From positions 1-64,000 of the forward strand of contig JAPJBO010000329.1 of NCBI GenBank assembly GCA_030068145.1: a stretch of 64,000 bases of DNA, in the 5' to 3' direction. The translations under genes and the position numbers were made by a program. Below are positions 9,410 to 19,620 of the stretch, piece after piece. The DNA comes from Diplonema papillatum (lineage: Eukaryota > Euglenozoa > Diplonemea > Diplonemida > Diplonemidae). Each line of letters begins with the position of its first letter. Position 1 is the first letter of the stretch. The notes beneath the pieces are model-generated. The model searched no databases. It saw only the letters and a program-made list of their open reading frames with translations, and was not told where the DNA came from.

Positions 9410-12400
9410 CCGGAAACCCCGTGCGTAGTTCCTCCGTAGTTCGCGCGGGGTTTGTGAAACGGCGAGGGCTACATTTAATAAGTGCGCTCGAACTATTTCG
9501 CCGCAGTGGCAAGTTATATAAGCTGTGTCAGGACCGTTAAGACTCTCAGTGAGCCACCACGCTGCGCATGGAGTATCAATATGTAGCCCTACCCCGTATT
9601 GCGTAGTTCGCGCGGGGTTTGTGAAACGGCGAGGGCTACAATTAATAAGTGCGCTCGAACTATTTCGCCGCAGTGGCAAGTTATATAAGCTGTGTCAGGA
9701 CCGTTCAGACTCTCAGTGAGCCACCACGCTGCGCATGGAGTATCAATATGTAGCCCTACCCCGTATTGCGTAGTTCGCGCGGGGTTTGTGAAACGGCGAG
9801 GGCTACATTTAATAAGTGCGCTCGAACTATTTCGCCGCAGTGGCAAGTTATATAAGCTGTGTCAGGACCGTTAAGACTCTCAGTGAGCCACCACGCTGCG
9901 CATGGAGTATCAATATGTAGCCCTACCCCGTATTGCGTAGTTCGCGCGGGGTTTGTGAAACGGCGAGGGCTACATTTAATAAGTGCGCTCGAACTATTTC
10001 GCCGCAGTGGCAAGTTATATAAGCTGTGTCAGGACCGTTAAGACTCTCAGTGAGCCACCACGCTGCGCATGGAGTATCAATATGTAGCCCTACCCCGTAT
10101 TGCGTAGTTCGCGCGGGGTTTGTGAAACGGCGAGGGCTACAATTAATAAGTGCGCTCGAACTATTTCGCCGCAGTGGCAAGTTATATAAGCTATGCCAGG
10201 ACCGTTTAGACTCTCAGTGAGCCACCACGCTGCGCATGGAGTATCAATATGTAGCCCTACCCCGTATTGCGTAGTTCGCGCGGGGTTTGTGAAACGGCGA
10301 GGGCTACATTTAATAAGTGCGCTCGAACTATTTCGCCGCAGTGGCAAGTTATATAAGCTGTGTCAGGACCGTTAAGACTCTCAGTGAGCCACCACGCTGC
10401 GCATGGAGTATCAATATGTAGCCCTACCCCGTATTGCGTAGTTCGCGCGGGGTTTGTGAAACGGCGAGGGCTACAATTAATAAGTGCGCTCGAACTATTT
10501 CGCCGCAGTGGCAAGTTATATAAGCTATGCCAGGACCGTTTAGACTCTCAGTGAGCCACCACGCTGCGCATGGAGTATCAATATGTAGCCCTACCCCGTA
10601 TTGCGTAGTTCGCGCGGGGTTTGTGAAACGGCGAGGGCTACATTTAATAAGTGCGCTCGAACTATTTCGCCGCAGTGGCAAGTTATATAAGCTGTGTCAG
10701 GACCGTTAAGACTCTCAGTGAGCCACCACGCTGCGCATGGAGTATCAAAATGTAGCCCTACCCCGTATTGCGTAGTTCGCGCGGGGTTTGTGAAACGGCG
10801 AGGGCTACATTTAATAAGTGCGCTCGAACTATTTCGCCGCAGTGGCAAGTTATATAAGCTGTGTCAGGACCGTTAAGACTCTCAGTGAGCCACCACGCTG
10901 CGCATGGAGTATCAATATGTAGCCCTACCCCGTATTGCGTAGTTCGCGCGGGGTTTGTGAAACGGCGAGGGCTACAATTAATAAGTGCGCTCGAACTATT
11001 TCGCCGCAGTGGCAAGTTATATAAGCTATGCCAGGACCGTTTAGACTCTCAGTGAGCCACCACGCTGCGCATGGAGTATCAATATGTAGCCCTACCCCGT
11101 ATTGCGTAGTTCGCGCGGGGTTTGTGAAACGGCGAGGGCTACATTTAATAAGTGCGCTCGAACTATTTCGCCGCAGTGGCAAGTTATATAAGCTGTGTCA
11201 GGACCGTTAAGACTCTCAGTGAGCCACCACGCTGCGCATGGAGTATCAATATGTAGCCCTACCCCGTATTGCGTAGTTCGCGCGGGGTTTGTGAAACGGC
11301 GAGGGCTACAATTAATAAGTGCGCTCGAACTATTTCGCCGCAGTGGCAAGTTATATAAGCTATGCCAGGACCGTTTAGACTCTCAGTGAGCCACCACGCT
11401 GCGCATGGAGTATCAATATGTAGCCCTACCCCGTATTGCGTAGTTCGCGCGGGGTTTGTGAAACGGCGAGGGCTACATTTAATAAGTGCGCTCGAACTAT
11501 TTCGCCGCAGTGGCAAGTTATATAAGCTGTGTCAGGACCGTTAAGACTCTCAGTGAGCCACCACGCTGCGCATGGAGTATCAATATGTAGCCCTACCCCG
11601 TATTGCGTAGTTCGCGCGGGGTTTGTGAAACGGCGAGGGCTACATTTAATAAGTGCGCTCGAACTATTTCGCCGCAGTGGCAAGTTATATAAGCTGTGTC
11701 AGGACCGTTAAGACTCTCAGTGAGCCACCACGCTGCGCATGGAGTATCAATATGTAGCCCTACCCCGTATTGCGTAGTTCGCGCGGGGTTTGTGAAACGG
11801 CGAGGGCTACATTTAATAAGTGCGCTCGAACTATTTCGCCGCAGTGGCAAGTTATATAAGCTGTGTCAGGACCGTTAAGACTCTCAGTGAGCCACCACGC
11901 TGCGCATGGAGTATCAATATGTAGCCCTACCCCGTATTGCGTAGTTCGCGCGGGGTTTGTGAAACGGCGAGGGCTACAATTAATAAGTGCGCTCGAACTA
12001 TTTCGCCGCAGTGGCAAGTTATATAAGCTATGCCAGGACCGTTTAGACTCTCAGTGAGCCACCACGCTGCGCATGGAGTATCAATATGTAGCCCTACCCC
12101 GTATTGCGTAGTTCGCGCGGGGTTTGTGAAACGGCGAGGGCTACATTTAATAAGTGCGCTCGAACTATTTCGCCGCAGTGGCAAGTTATATAAGCTGTGT
12201 CAGGACCGTTAAGACTCTCAGTGAGCCACCACGCTGCGCATGGAGTATCAATATGTAGCCCTACCCCGTATTGCGTAGTTCGCGCGGGGTTTGTGAAACG
12301 GCGAGGGCTACAATTAATAAGTGCGCTCGAACTATTTCGCCGCAGTGGCAAGTTATATAAGCTATGTCAGGACCGTTTAGACTCTCAGTGAGCCACCACG

Positions 12401-12590
12401 CTGCGCATGGAGTATCAATATGTAGCCCTACCCCGTATTGCGTAGTTCGCGCGGGGTTTGTGAAACGGCGAGGGCTACATTTAATAAGTGCGCTCGAACT
12501 ATTTCGCCGCAGTGGCAAGTTATATAAGCTGTGTCAGGACCGTTAAGACTCTCAGTGAGCCACCACGCTGCGCATGGAGTATCAAAATGT
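9410..12590. repeat. 167-bp satellite array, about 19 units
   Basis: The units are almost identical at a period of exactly 167 bp. Each has an imperfect inverted repeat (GTAGCCCT...AGGGCTAC with inner ACCCCG...CGGGGT) and a TATATAA motif. Two unit types, differing at ATTTAATAAG/AATTAATAAG and CTGTGTCAGG/CTATGCCAGG, often alternate, giving a 334-bp higher-order period. Part of the unit (GTGAAACGGCGAGGGCTACATT, split here by type) resembles the helix-6 region of SSU rRNA. The small ORFs seen in every unit on both strands are products of the repeat. Confidence 0.95.
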
Positions 12591-12789
12591 TGAAGAATGA
12601 ATAGAATGATCATGCATCAATCTAGGCTTGACACGATACAATCTCTGGTATCGGGGAATCTTTGATTCGTCAGATTTTCCTCGGTCCAGTCTGGTTTGAG
12701 TGACAAGAAACCTGGTTGATCCTGCCAGTAGTCATATGCTTGTTTCAAGGATTAAGCCATGCAAGTCTCAGAGTAAATGGATTAACAGC
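12591..12789 (+). pseudogene. SSU rRNA 5' end with upstream spacer (fragment 1)
   Basis: From about 12711 the sequence reads AACCTGGTTGATCCTGCCAG, then AGTCATATGCTTGT and a degraded ATTAAGCCATGCAAGTCT, which is the universal 5' end of eukaryotic SSU rRNA. The preceding 120 bp is probably external transcribed spacer. After about 80 bp of SSU the sequence runs into the 167-bp satellite. It is a non-functional fragment. Confidence 0.9.
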
Positions 12790-13454
12790 CCTACCCCGTA
12801 TTGCGTAGTTCGCGCGGGGTTTGTGAAACGGCGAGGGCTACATTTAATAAGTGCGCTCGAACTATTTCGCCGCAGTGGCAAGTTATATAAGCTATGTCAG
12901 GACCGTTTAGACTCTCAGTGAGCCACCACGCTGCGCATGGAGTATCAAAATGGAGCCCTACCCCGTATTGCGTAGTTCGCGCGGGGTTTGTGAAACGGCG
13001 AGGGCTACATTTAATAAGTGCGCTCGAACTATTTCGCCGCAGTGGCAAGTTATATAAGCTGTGTCAGGACCGTTCAGACTCTCAGTGAGCCACCACGCTG
13101 CGCATGGAGTATCAATATGTAGCCCTACCCCGTATTGCGTAGTTCGCGCGGGGTTTGTGAAACGGCGAGGGCTACATTTAATAAGTGCGCTCGAACTATT
13201 TCGCCGCAGTGGCAAGTTATATAAGCTATGTCAGGACCGTTTAGACTCTCAGTGAGCCACCACGCTGCGCATGGAGTATCAATATGTAGCCCTACCCCGT
13301 ATTGCGTAGTTCGCGCGGGGTTTGTGAAACGGCGAGGGCTACATTTAATAAGTGCGCTCGAACTATTTCGCCGCAGTGGCAAGTTATATAAGCTGTGTCA
13401 GGACCGTTAAGACTCTCAGTGAGCCACCACGCTGCGCATGGAGTATCAAAATGT
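12790..13454. repeat. 167-bp satellite, second block (4 units)
   Basis: Four further units of the same satellite lie between the two SSU fragments. The block plus one SSU fragment forms a 864-bp repeat (12591-13454), the next copy beginning at 13455. Confidence 0.92.
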
Positions 13455-13653
13455 TGAAGAATGAATAGAATGATCATGCATCAATCTAGGCTTGACACGA
13501 TACAATCTCTGGTATCGGGGAATCTTTGATTCGTCAGATTTTCCTCGGTCCAGTCTGGTTTGAGTGACAAGAAACCTGGTTGATCCTGCCAGTAGTCATA
13601 TGCTTGTTTCAAGGATTAAGCCATGCAAGTCTCAGAGTAAATGGATTAACAGC
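13455..13653 (+). pseudogene. SSU rRNA 5' end with upstream spacer (fragment 2)
   Basis: Essentially identical to the fragment at 12591-12789, displaced by 864 bp. It has the same spacer, the same first 80 bp of SSU rRNA and the same junction into the satellite, so the two arose by duplication of a whole block, not by two independent insertions. Confidence 0.9.
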
Positions 13654-13830
13654 CCTACCCCGTATTGCGTAGTTCGCGCGGGGTTTGTGAAACGGCGAGG
13701 GCTACATTTAATAAGTGCGCTCGAACTATTTCGCCGCAGTGGCAAGTTATATAAGCTATGTCAGGACCGTTTAGACTCTCAGTGAGCCACCACGCTGCGC
13801 ATGGAGTATAAGAATGTAGCCCTCCCCCCG
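13654..13830. repeat. 167-bp satellite, last unit
   Basis: One unit after the second SSU fragment; it decays at its end into unrelated sequence with a GTGCGGAGTTCTTGCGTA direct repeat near 13855 and 14045. Confidence 0.9.
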
Positions 13831-14189
13831 TATTGCGGAGTTCCTACGTGGTTTGTGCGGAGTTCTTGCGTATAAGTCGATGTTTGAGTGCGTGAGCCCC
13901 TCCGAAGAAAGGTCCATCACACTAGTTCCAAGCTACTTAGCCCGGGTCTCTGGGTCGCGTCCCCCTCCTTCTCTTGGTCGCCTGGTCTTGCGTCTTGTTG
14001 ATCCGCCCGGGCTGGGGGCTTCGCGCTTCCCCTCCGTCTTGCATGTGCGGAGTTCTTGCGTACTTTGTTACTTCGATTTTCGGGGGTACCAGTGCTCCCG
14101 ACGATGACCGTCAGCTCGTGTTGTCATTCGACTTCGTCATTTGCGTTGGCGACAATCAACCGAGGATGATGTGCCGTTTGGTGGCGGTC

Positions 14190-14490
14190 GACTTCTTTTC
14201 TTACTCTTCCCTTTTGGGTGGTGGTCCTGTCATCAAACCGTCTTCTTTTCTTACTCTTCCCTTTTGGGTGGTGGTCCTGTCATCAAACCGTCTTCTTTTC
14301 TTACTCTTCCCTTTTGGGTGGTGGTCCTGTCATCAAACCGTCTTCTTTTCTTACTCTTCCCTTTTGGGTGGTGGTCCTGTCATCAAACCGTCTTCTTTTC
14401 TTACTCTTCCCTTTTGGGTGGTGGTCCTGTCATCAAACCGTCTTCTTTTCTTACTCTTCCCTTTTGGGTGGTGGTCCTGTCATCAAACCG
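14190..14490. repeat. 50-bp tandem repeat, 6 copies
   Basis: Six near-perfect copies of a pyrimidine-rich 50-bp unit containing TTTTGGGTGGTGGTCCTGTC and ATCAAACCG. Because 50 is not a multiple of 3, every copy shifts frame, so the long open frames through it cannot be conserved protein repeats. Confidence 0.93.
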
Positions 14491-15350
14491 TTTCTCCTTT
14501 ACTCTTTATCTCGAAAAGACTGTTTTGGTGCGGTCGGCGATATACGTCGCGTTTTCCTTCTTTTTCTCCCTTTTTGTCCGCTTCACGGACAAAAAAGCGC
14601 GAGGTGGTTAGTGTACAGCGTCCTTCTTCCTTTTTCTCTCGCGATTTTTGCCTTTTGTTTTTTTGTTTTTTTTTTTTTTTTTTTTTTTTTGGAAAAAGAA
14701 ACACTGAAAGTGGTACCGTTTGTTTTTTTTTTTCCCCCTCTCTTTTTCTTCGGTTTGTCAAGCCGGTGGACCAGTGTTTTAGTCCCCCCCCTACACCCTA
14801 CCTGCAAGTGTGCTGCGAAGGTCAGTGCTTTTTTTTTCTTTGGTGGGGGGGTACCAGGGAAAGCCTGCTACACGGGAGCCAAGCTTCACGTGTTCGGCGG
14901 TACTACAGAGCCACGGGCCTACGGGTCAAGTGACTACCGATTTCCCAAACTAAAGCAACAAGGCTTGGCGCACCTTGGGGCTTGGTGCTCGCGCTGAACA
15001 CAAGCTCGTCGAGACGGTCATCCACAGGGCAGAGCGGACGGGGTTGTGGCACTGTGCTGCCTCCGACTCAAGCTTTGCAAGCTGTGGTTGACCGTCACGT
15101 TCCTGGACCAGGAGCGGCCTTTTTTTTTCTTTCTTCTTTTCTGGTGGGGGGGAAGCGATAACTTGCAACTGCCTCCGTAGAGAGCATAGTTGTTCGCCTT
15201 TCCTTTTGTGGTGCAATCTTTTTTTCTCCTTGTTTTTTTTACCAAACATGAAATGTTGGGGGGGAAGGAGAAGCTCGGCGCCGCAAACCGTGGCGTTTTG
15301 CGTCCTGCATCCAGTTTTAAAAACTTGCAGGCACGGCGAAACGTTTGGAT
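14491..15350. other. Intergenic; poly(T) tracts, no gene seen
   Basis: Long T runs near 14660-14690 and 14720, short GC-balanced stretches, and no recognisable gene or RNA. Confidence 0.5.
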
Positions 15351-15865
15351 ATTTTTTTTGTATAAGCACCTGCTTTGTAGGAAATGCTTGAGGAGACTGC
15401 CAGTTGCAAAAGGTCAAAGGAGGTAAATGTGCTGTAGCCCACACGAAACACAGGTGAATCTGGGTTTAGTGGCGGGCGTAAGCGTTCAACAAAAAAGACC
15501 CACTTTGTAGTTGTATTGTTTTCTCTTCCTCTTGCCTCCTTCGAAATGAGCACAAGGCAGTCCCTCGAGTATTTTACATAAGCGCCAGCTTGAAAGGAAA
15601 TGCTCGACGATGCCTGACAAAGAACAGAAGGGATCCAAAGTGCTGTAACTACCGAACCACGTGTTGAACGGACGTGAGGTCATGCGGGTCTACCCCTACA
15701 CGACAAATCACACAAACACAACAGGTCAAAAGTCCTGAGTGAGGAAACAACACACGGTGGTGTAAGCGAAGAACAAATCAGATTGTGTTTGTATTGTATT
15801 TGCCCCTTACCTCTATATTTCCCCCCTTCCATTCGGAGTCGAAGCAGCTACGTCGAGTATTTTTG
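15351..15865. repeat. Dispersed repeats B (plus) and A (minus) joined end to end
   Basis: 15351-15573 is a copy of repeat B, beginning TTTTGTATAAGCACCTGC and ending CTCGAGTATTT. 15571-15865 is repeat A in inverted orientation, beginning TTTTACATAAGCGCCAGC and ending CTACGTCGAGTATTT. The two beginnings align with each other, so A and B are subfamilies of one element. Other A copies: 22961-23268, 25641-25935, 28493-28795 (all plus). Other B copies: 26451-26675 and 38201-38380 (plus), 21443-21667 (minus). No protein is encoded. Confidence 0.85.
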
Positions 15866-16224
15866 TGCGGTCGACTTTGTTTTTTTTTTTTTTGTTTTTT
15901 CAGCCCCCTCCCCCCCGCCTCGGGTCTTAAACGGCTTTAAGAGCTTCCCTTGTCGGGGGTGCCAAAGAAGTGGTTTTTTTTTGTTCGATCTATTTTTTTT
16001 TTTTTGGACGAAAGATCCACGTCGGCAGCCCTGTTGTTGTAAGGTGTTCTGATTGGCCACCAGGCGTGCCCCAGCGTCCCCGCCTGCCTCTCGACGACGA
16101 CAGCAAGCGAGCCCACCCAGGGCAGTGATGCTAGGATACGCGAGGATACGTGGGGGTTCGAGAATCAGGATACGTCCCGACCTAGTAAATTCCCCGTGTT
16201 GAGTCAAATTAAGCCGCACTGGTG
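15866..16224. other. Intergenic; no gene seen
   Basis: Poly(T) runs at 15879-15900 and 15990-16004. Several ACGTATCC-like 10-mers also occur near 16138-16180; the same motif recurs around 17108-17195. Confidence 0.5.
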
Positions 16225-16560
16225 GTGTCATCCTTGCGAATGTACTCCCCCCAGGCATCTTGGTAAGAACCATCCATCCATCCATCAGCCGGCTGACCCC
16301 CCCCCCATAGGCTATTTTCACTGTGGAGAGGGGAGACGCTACCTGTCACACTCAAAGGTGGTCACCACGGTGGGCGGTCAAAAAAAAAAAAAAAATCTTT
16401 TTTTTTTTTTGCCCCAAATACCCCAAAATCCACACTTTGGAAAAGTTTTGTGGGCCCACTTTTGGCAGGGAATTTTGACCATTTCACCATCCAGAATTTG
16501 ACCACCCAGCCTCCAAGGCAACTGCACTGGGTGTCTGGTCATCCGGCCAAAGTGGCTGAT
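16225..16560. repeat. Dispersed repeat C, copy 1
   Basis: About 330 bp matching 27595-28025, including CCCAGGCATCTTGGTAAGAA, ATCCATCCATCCATCAG, a GGTGGTCACCACGGTGGGCG palindrome-like stretch and TTTGGCAGGGAATTTTGACC. Both copies have internal poly(A)/poly(T) expansions at the same place. Confidence 0.85.
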
Positions 16561-17660
16561 CCTTAACAAGAGCGCTGTGTACTCCCCCCCTGAACCCATA
16601 ATCTTTGATTTCTCGTTCGGGGAGTGCCGTGGGAGCCAAAATGACTTCCCTCGATCCTGAGACGGCATCGTTTACAGCAGTGGACTACGACGGTATCTGA
16701 TCATCGTGGATCCCCACGCTCTCGTTCTTGATTGAGGAAGACATTCTTGTCGAATGCTTTCGCCGACGGTCGTCTTCCTACGATCAAAGAATTTCACCTC
16801 TGACGTATGCGCTGTTTCATGGCCTTCTGCTGCGACGTACCACCTATGGGAATTGTCACGAGCTCTCCCTGTCCTTTGCTTGGTTGGTCAGATTTCACCA
16901 AATGCTGAGGCACCACAAGCATGACATCAAAGAGCCAATTCAACCTAACAAGTAACGAACTTGCGAACGGGATGAAAGGAATGGTGTGGGCGCATGAACG
17001 CCCACCAAGACGATCACCTTCCATCCAATTGATATGATTTGCTATCAAGTAAGTTGAACAATCCGCTGTGCCTATCCCTCAGTAAACTGCAATATAGCCC
17101 TCTGTACACCACGTATCCGAGCACGTATCCTTGCATTTTCGGAAGAAATGGGAGACGGACACAGACACGTATCTTGGATACGTATCCGTATCCTAGCATC
17201 ACGGACCCAGGGCGCGGCTTTGCTTCTTCTCGGCAGGTTTTCAGCCGATTCTGGTAAGTTCTTCGGGTCTTCTGTTCTCGTTCCTTGTTGTTTGTTTCGT
17301 TTCTGTTCACTGGAATCGCAATTCGTGTGTCCTAGACCCAACACACAGTGTGGTGGATGTGGACCGCAGATGAACGAGAATGGTTTGAATGGTGAATCTC
17401 GCTTGCTCCCCCCCCAGGGTTATATACCGCAATTGGATTGATGTTGCGCCGGGTAAATCCTGGGAACACCCCCAAAAATGGGCCTGGGTGTCCCGGTTCG
17501 GCTTTTTTTTCTCTTCTCGGGGGTTTGCGTACGTTGCAGAGTATTGACCCCGGGGACGTTCGCCTGCTCAATAATCAGCTCGCCCCAAGGCAAGATGTGC
17601 CATCTTATCTAGCGGTGGTGTTGCATCCTATGACAGCGGCTGGGTGCTGCTAGCTGGTCC
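16561..17660. other. Intergenic; no gene seen
   Basis: Mixed-composition DNA. The segment 17100-17220 has repeated ACGTATCC motifs. No open frame here has a recognisable motif. Confidence 0.45.
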
Positions 17661-17672
17661 TGTACCCAGGCG

Positions 17673-17808
17673 TTGACCATTGAGGGTGGTATGAGGGTAG
17701 TAGGTATGCTTATACACTTTAATTACGGCTAGCCATGATTGTAAGTGTTGCGACCGACACCAAGAAGAAATTCGCTTTGAATTTAGTCTCGGGCCCCCCC
17801 CACGCGCA
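17673..17808. repeat. Dispersed repeat E, copy 1
   Basis: GTTGACCATTGAGG through GTAAGTGTTGCGACCG and AATTCGCTTTGAATTTAGTC, ending in a C run. Matching copies lie at 22719-22855 and, partially, at 34990-35060 and 38515-38625, where E follows repeat D directly. Confidence 0.8.
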
Positions 17809-19121
17809 TTTTGCGTGCTAACCTCAAACTGTCACCGGATTTTGCGGCCAGCTCTCTGCACAACCTTTTCGCATGGTCATTGCGTTCTTGAGAGCGTTGA
17901 CGTTTCCGAAAGCCGCCTGTGCAAGATTTCTCGTCCGCCTTGGTATGCCTTCGACAGAATTCCTCCCCTGGCCAGTTTGTGACAGCGTGGTAGTCCTGGG
18001 TTGTAGTGCAATGTAGCAGTAGTGTACAAACCAGTTCCGGGCTGGCAATTCCTATTCTCTTTTTTTCCCCCCGACGACAGCAAGTGTCAGACTAGCTCAC
18101 CCGAAGGTAGTTGATTTCTTTAGGCAGGTTTACTCTACCGGCGGAAGTTGTTTGGGATAGCGTTTCTTTTTTTTTTTTTTTTTTTTTCCCCACGACAGCT
18201 AAGCGGATCACACACGAGTAGGGGATGGTGAGGTAAAGGACAAGCGGGCGCGACTTGTCAGCTTGGAAAGGCAGTGTGGTTTGGAAAGACAGAGAGAACG
18301 CGTTCGCATCTGCACGGCCCGCTTAATGGGAGGGTTTCATAATACAGCATGCGAAACAGACAGAACCCTTGATCACCCGTAAACGCAGCTAAAATCCCGT
18401 GTGATCACATATTTCGTCGCATGCTTACCAACACAGCATGCGGAATCGCTTGCAATTTCCCTGCCAAGTGGGTCGTGTGGTGCAAGGGGAGGAGGGAGGA
18501 AAACCTTAGTTTAGGCAGGACACTGCCTCTAGGGCGCAGGAAAATCCTGAGCCGGTCCATCCCCTCTTGATAGACCGTGATAGACCGAAGAATACAGCAC
18601 CGAGCAATTCGATGCAGCTCTGGGGACTAGGGGTGGACCTGATAGACCGTGGTGGGCCGTGATTCACTGTGATAAACAGCGGCAGGCACTTCGATGCAGC
18701 TTCAAGAGATAGGGACGGACCGGCTCAAACCCGTGGAGAAGGCCCCCCGTACAACCGTGTCGTGAGCAATCAGTTAAAAGACTCGAGGGCGTTGTGCAGG
18801 GTAGTCGAAGGCCTGACAATCACACTAATGCAACAAATTTCGCGACATCGACAGCGGCGACGTCGCGAGAACGCACGGAAGGACCCGCGGCACAGCACCA
18901 GTCCATTCCCCACGCGGGGGGGGATGGCCGTGGAACCCTCCCCCGGGATGACGAAGGCCGGGGAGAGCCGGGGGCAGTGAAGTAACGAAGCCCGCGAACG
19001 GTGCCTCCGAACAGCCTCCCTGGCCCTGGCCCTGGCCCACGCCGGTGGCAACCTGCGAAGTAAACTCCGCAGAGCACGGTGGACATGGGGTCGCCGTGTG
19101 CAGCACCAGCAGGTCGAAGTA
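17809..19121. other. Intergenic; no gene seen
   Basis: Holds a poly(T) run (18170-18187), repeated TGATAGACCG motifs near 18575-18660, and a segment (18790-18850) whose AATGCAACAAATT motif recurs at 38645. No gene or RNA recognised. Confidence 0.45.
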
Positions 19122-19400
19122 GCCCGATCCTGATTTACTGGAAAGGGATTTGAGGTTAAGTACACTTCTTGGGACCCGAAAGATGGTGAACTATGCCTGG
19201 ATAGGACGAAGCCGGGGGAAACCCTGGAGGAGGTCCGTTGCGGTGTTGACGTGCAAATCGCTCATCAAAAGGGTATACCCATCGAACCATCTAGTAGCTG
19301 GTTCTCTCCGAAGTTTGCCTCAGGATAGCTAGAACCAAAAACAGGAGTTACGCCAGGTAAAGCGAATGATTGGAGGCATCACCGAAGGGGAAAGATTGAG
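19122..19400 (+). pseudogene. LSU rRNA fragment (domain II region), broken
   Basis: Reads CCTGATTTACTGGAAAGGGA, then ACCCGAAAGATGGTGAACTA, TGACGTGCAAATCG, ATCGAACCATCTAGTAGCTG, GGTTCTCTCCGAAGTTTGCC and GGTAAAGCGAATGATT, all in the order of eukaryotic LSU rRNA. The flanks are unrelated repeats, so this is a detached piece, not a rDNA unit. Confidence 0.93.
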
Positions 19401-19439
19401 AGAAAGTAATCCTGGGCAGCATTTCGCACACTCAAAGTA

Positions 19440-19620
19440 CCCTACACGGTGGTGTCCAGCCTCAGAAGCTGGAGTTAAAGCTGGAGTTCAAAAAGCGGAT
19501 GTCACACCCGCTTTTCGGGTGAGGATCTACACGCGTTTTGGTTGTGGCACACCCGATTTTCGGGTGTGACTCGGACACACCCTCTTTAACTCCAGCTTCT
19601 GAGGCTGGACTTCACAGTGT
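19440..19620. repeat. Foldback element, copy 1 (27-bp perfect arms)
   Basis: Arms 19454-19480 and 19584-19610 are perfect inverted repeats of 27 bp (start GTCCAGCCTCAGAAGC). Outside them ACACGGTG and CACAGTGT also pair weakly. Related, often interrupted copies: 21394-21774, 22583-22895, 23672-24640 and 35331-35480. Confidence 0.9.

Noticed and set aside
9395-13410. Repeated 60-85 codon ORFs in the 167-bp satellite
   Set aside because: One per unit on both strands, produced by the repeat and ending at the same place in each; no independent evidence of translation.
13974-14997. Two 260-320 codon ORFs over the 50-bp repeat
   Set aside because: Period 50 changes frame each unit, and the frames continue into poly(T); no domain seen.
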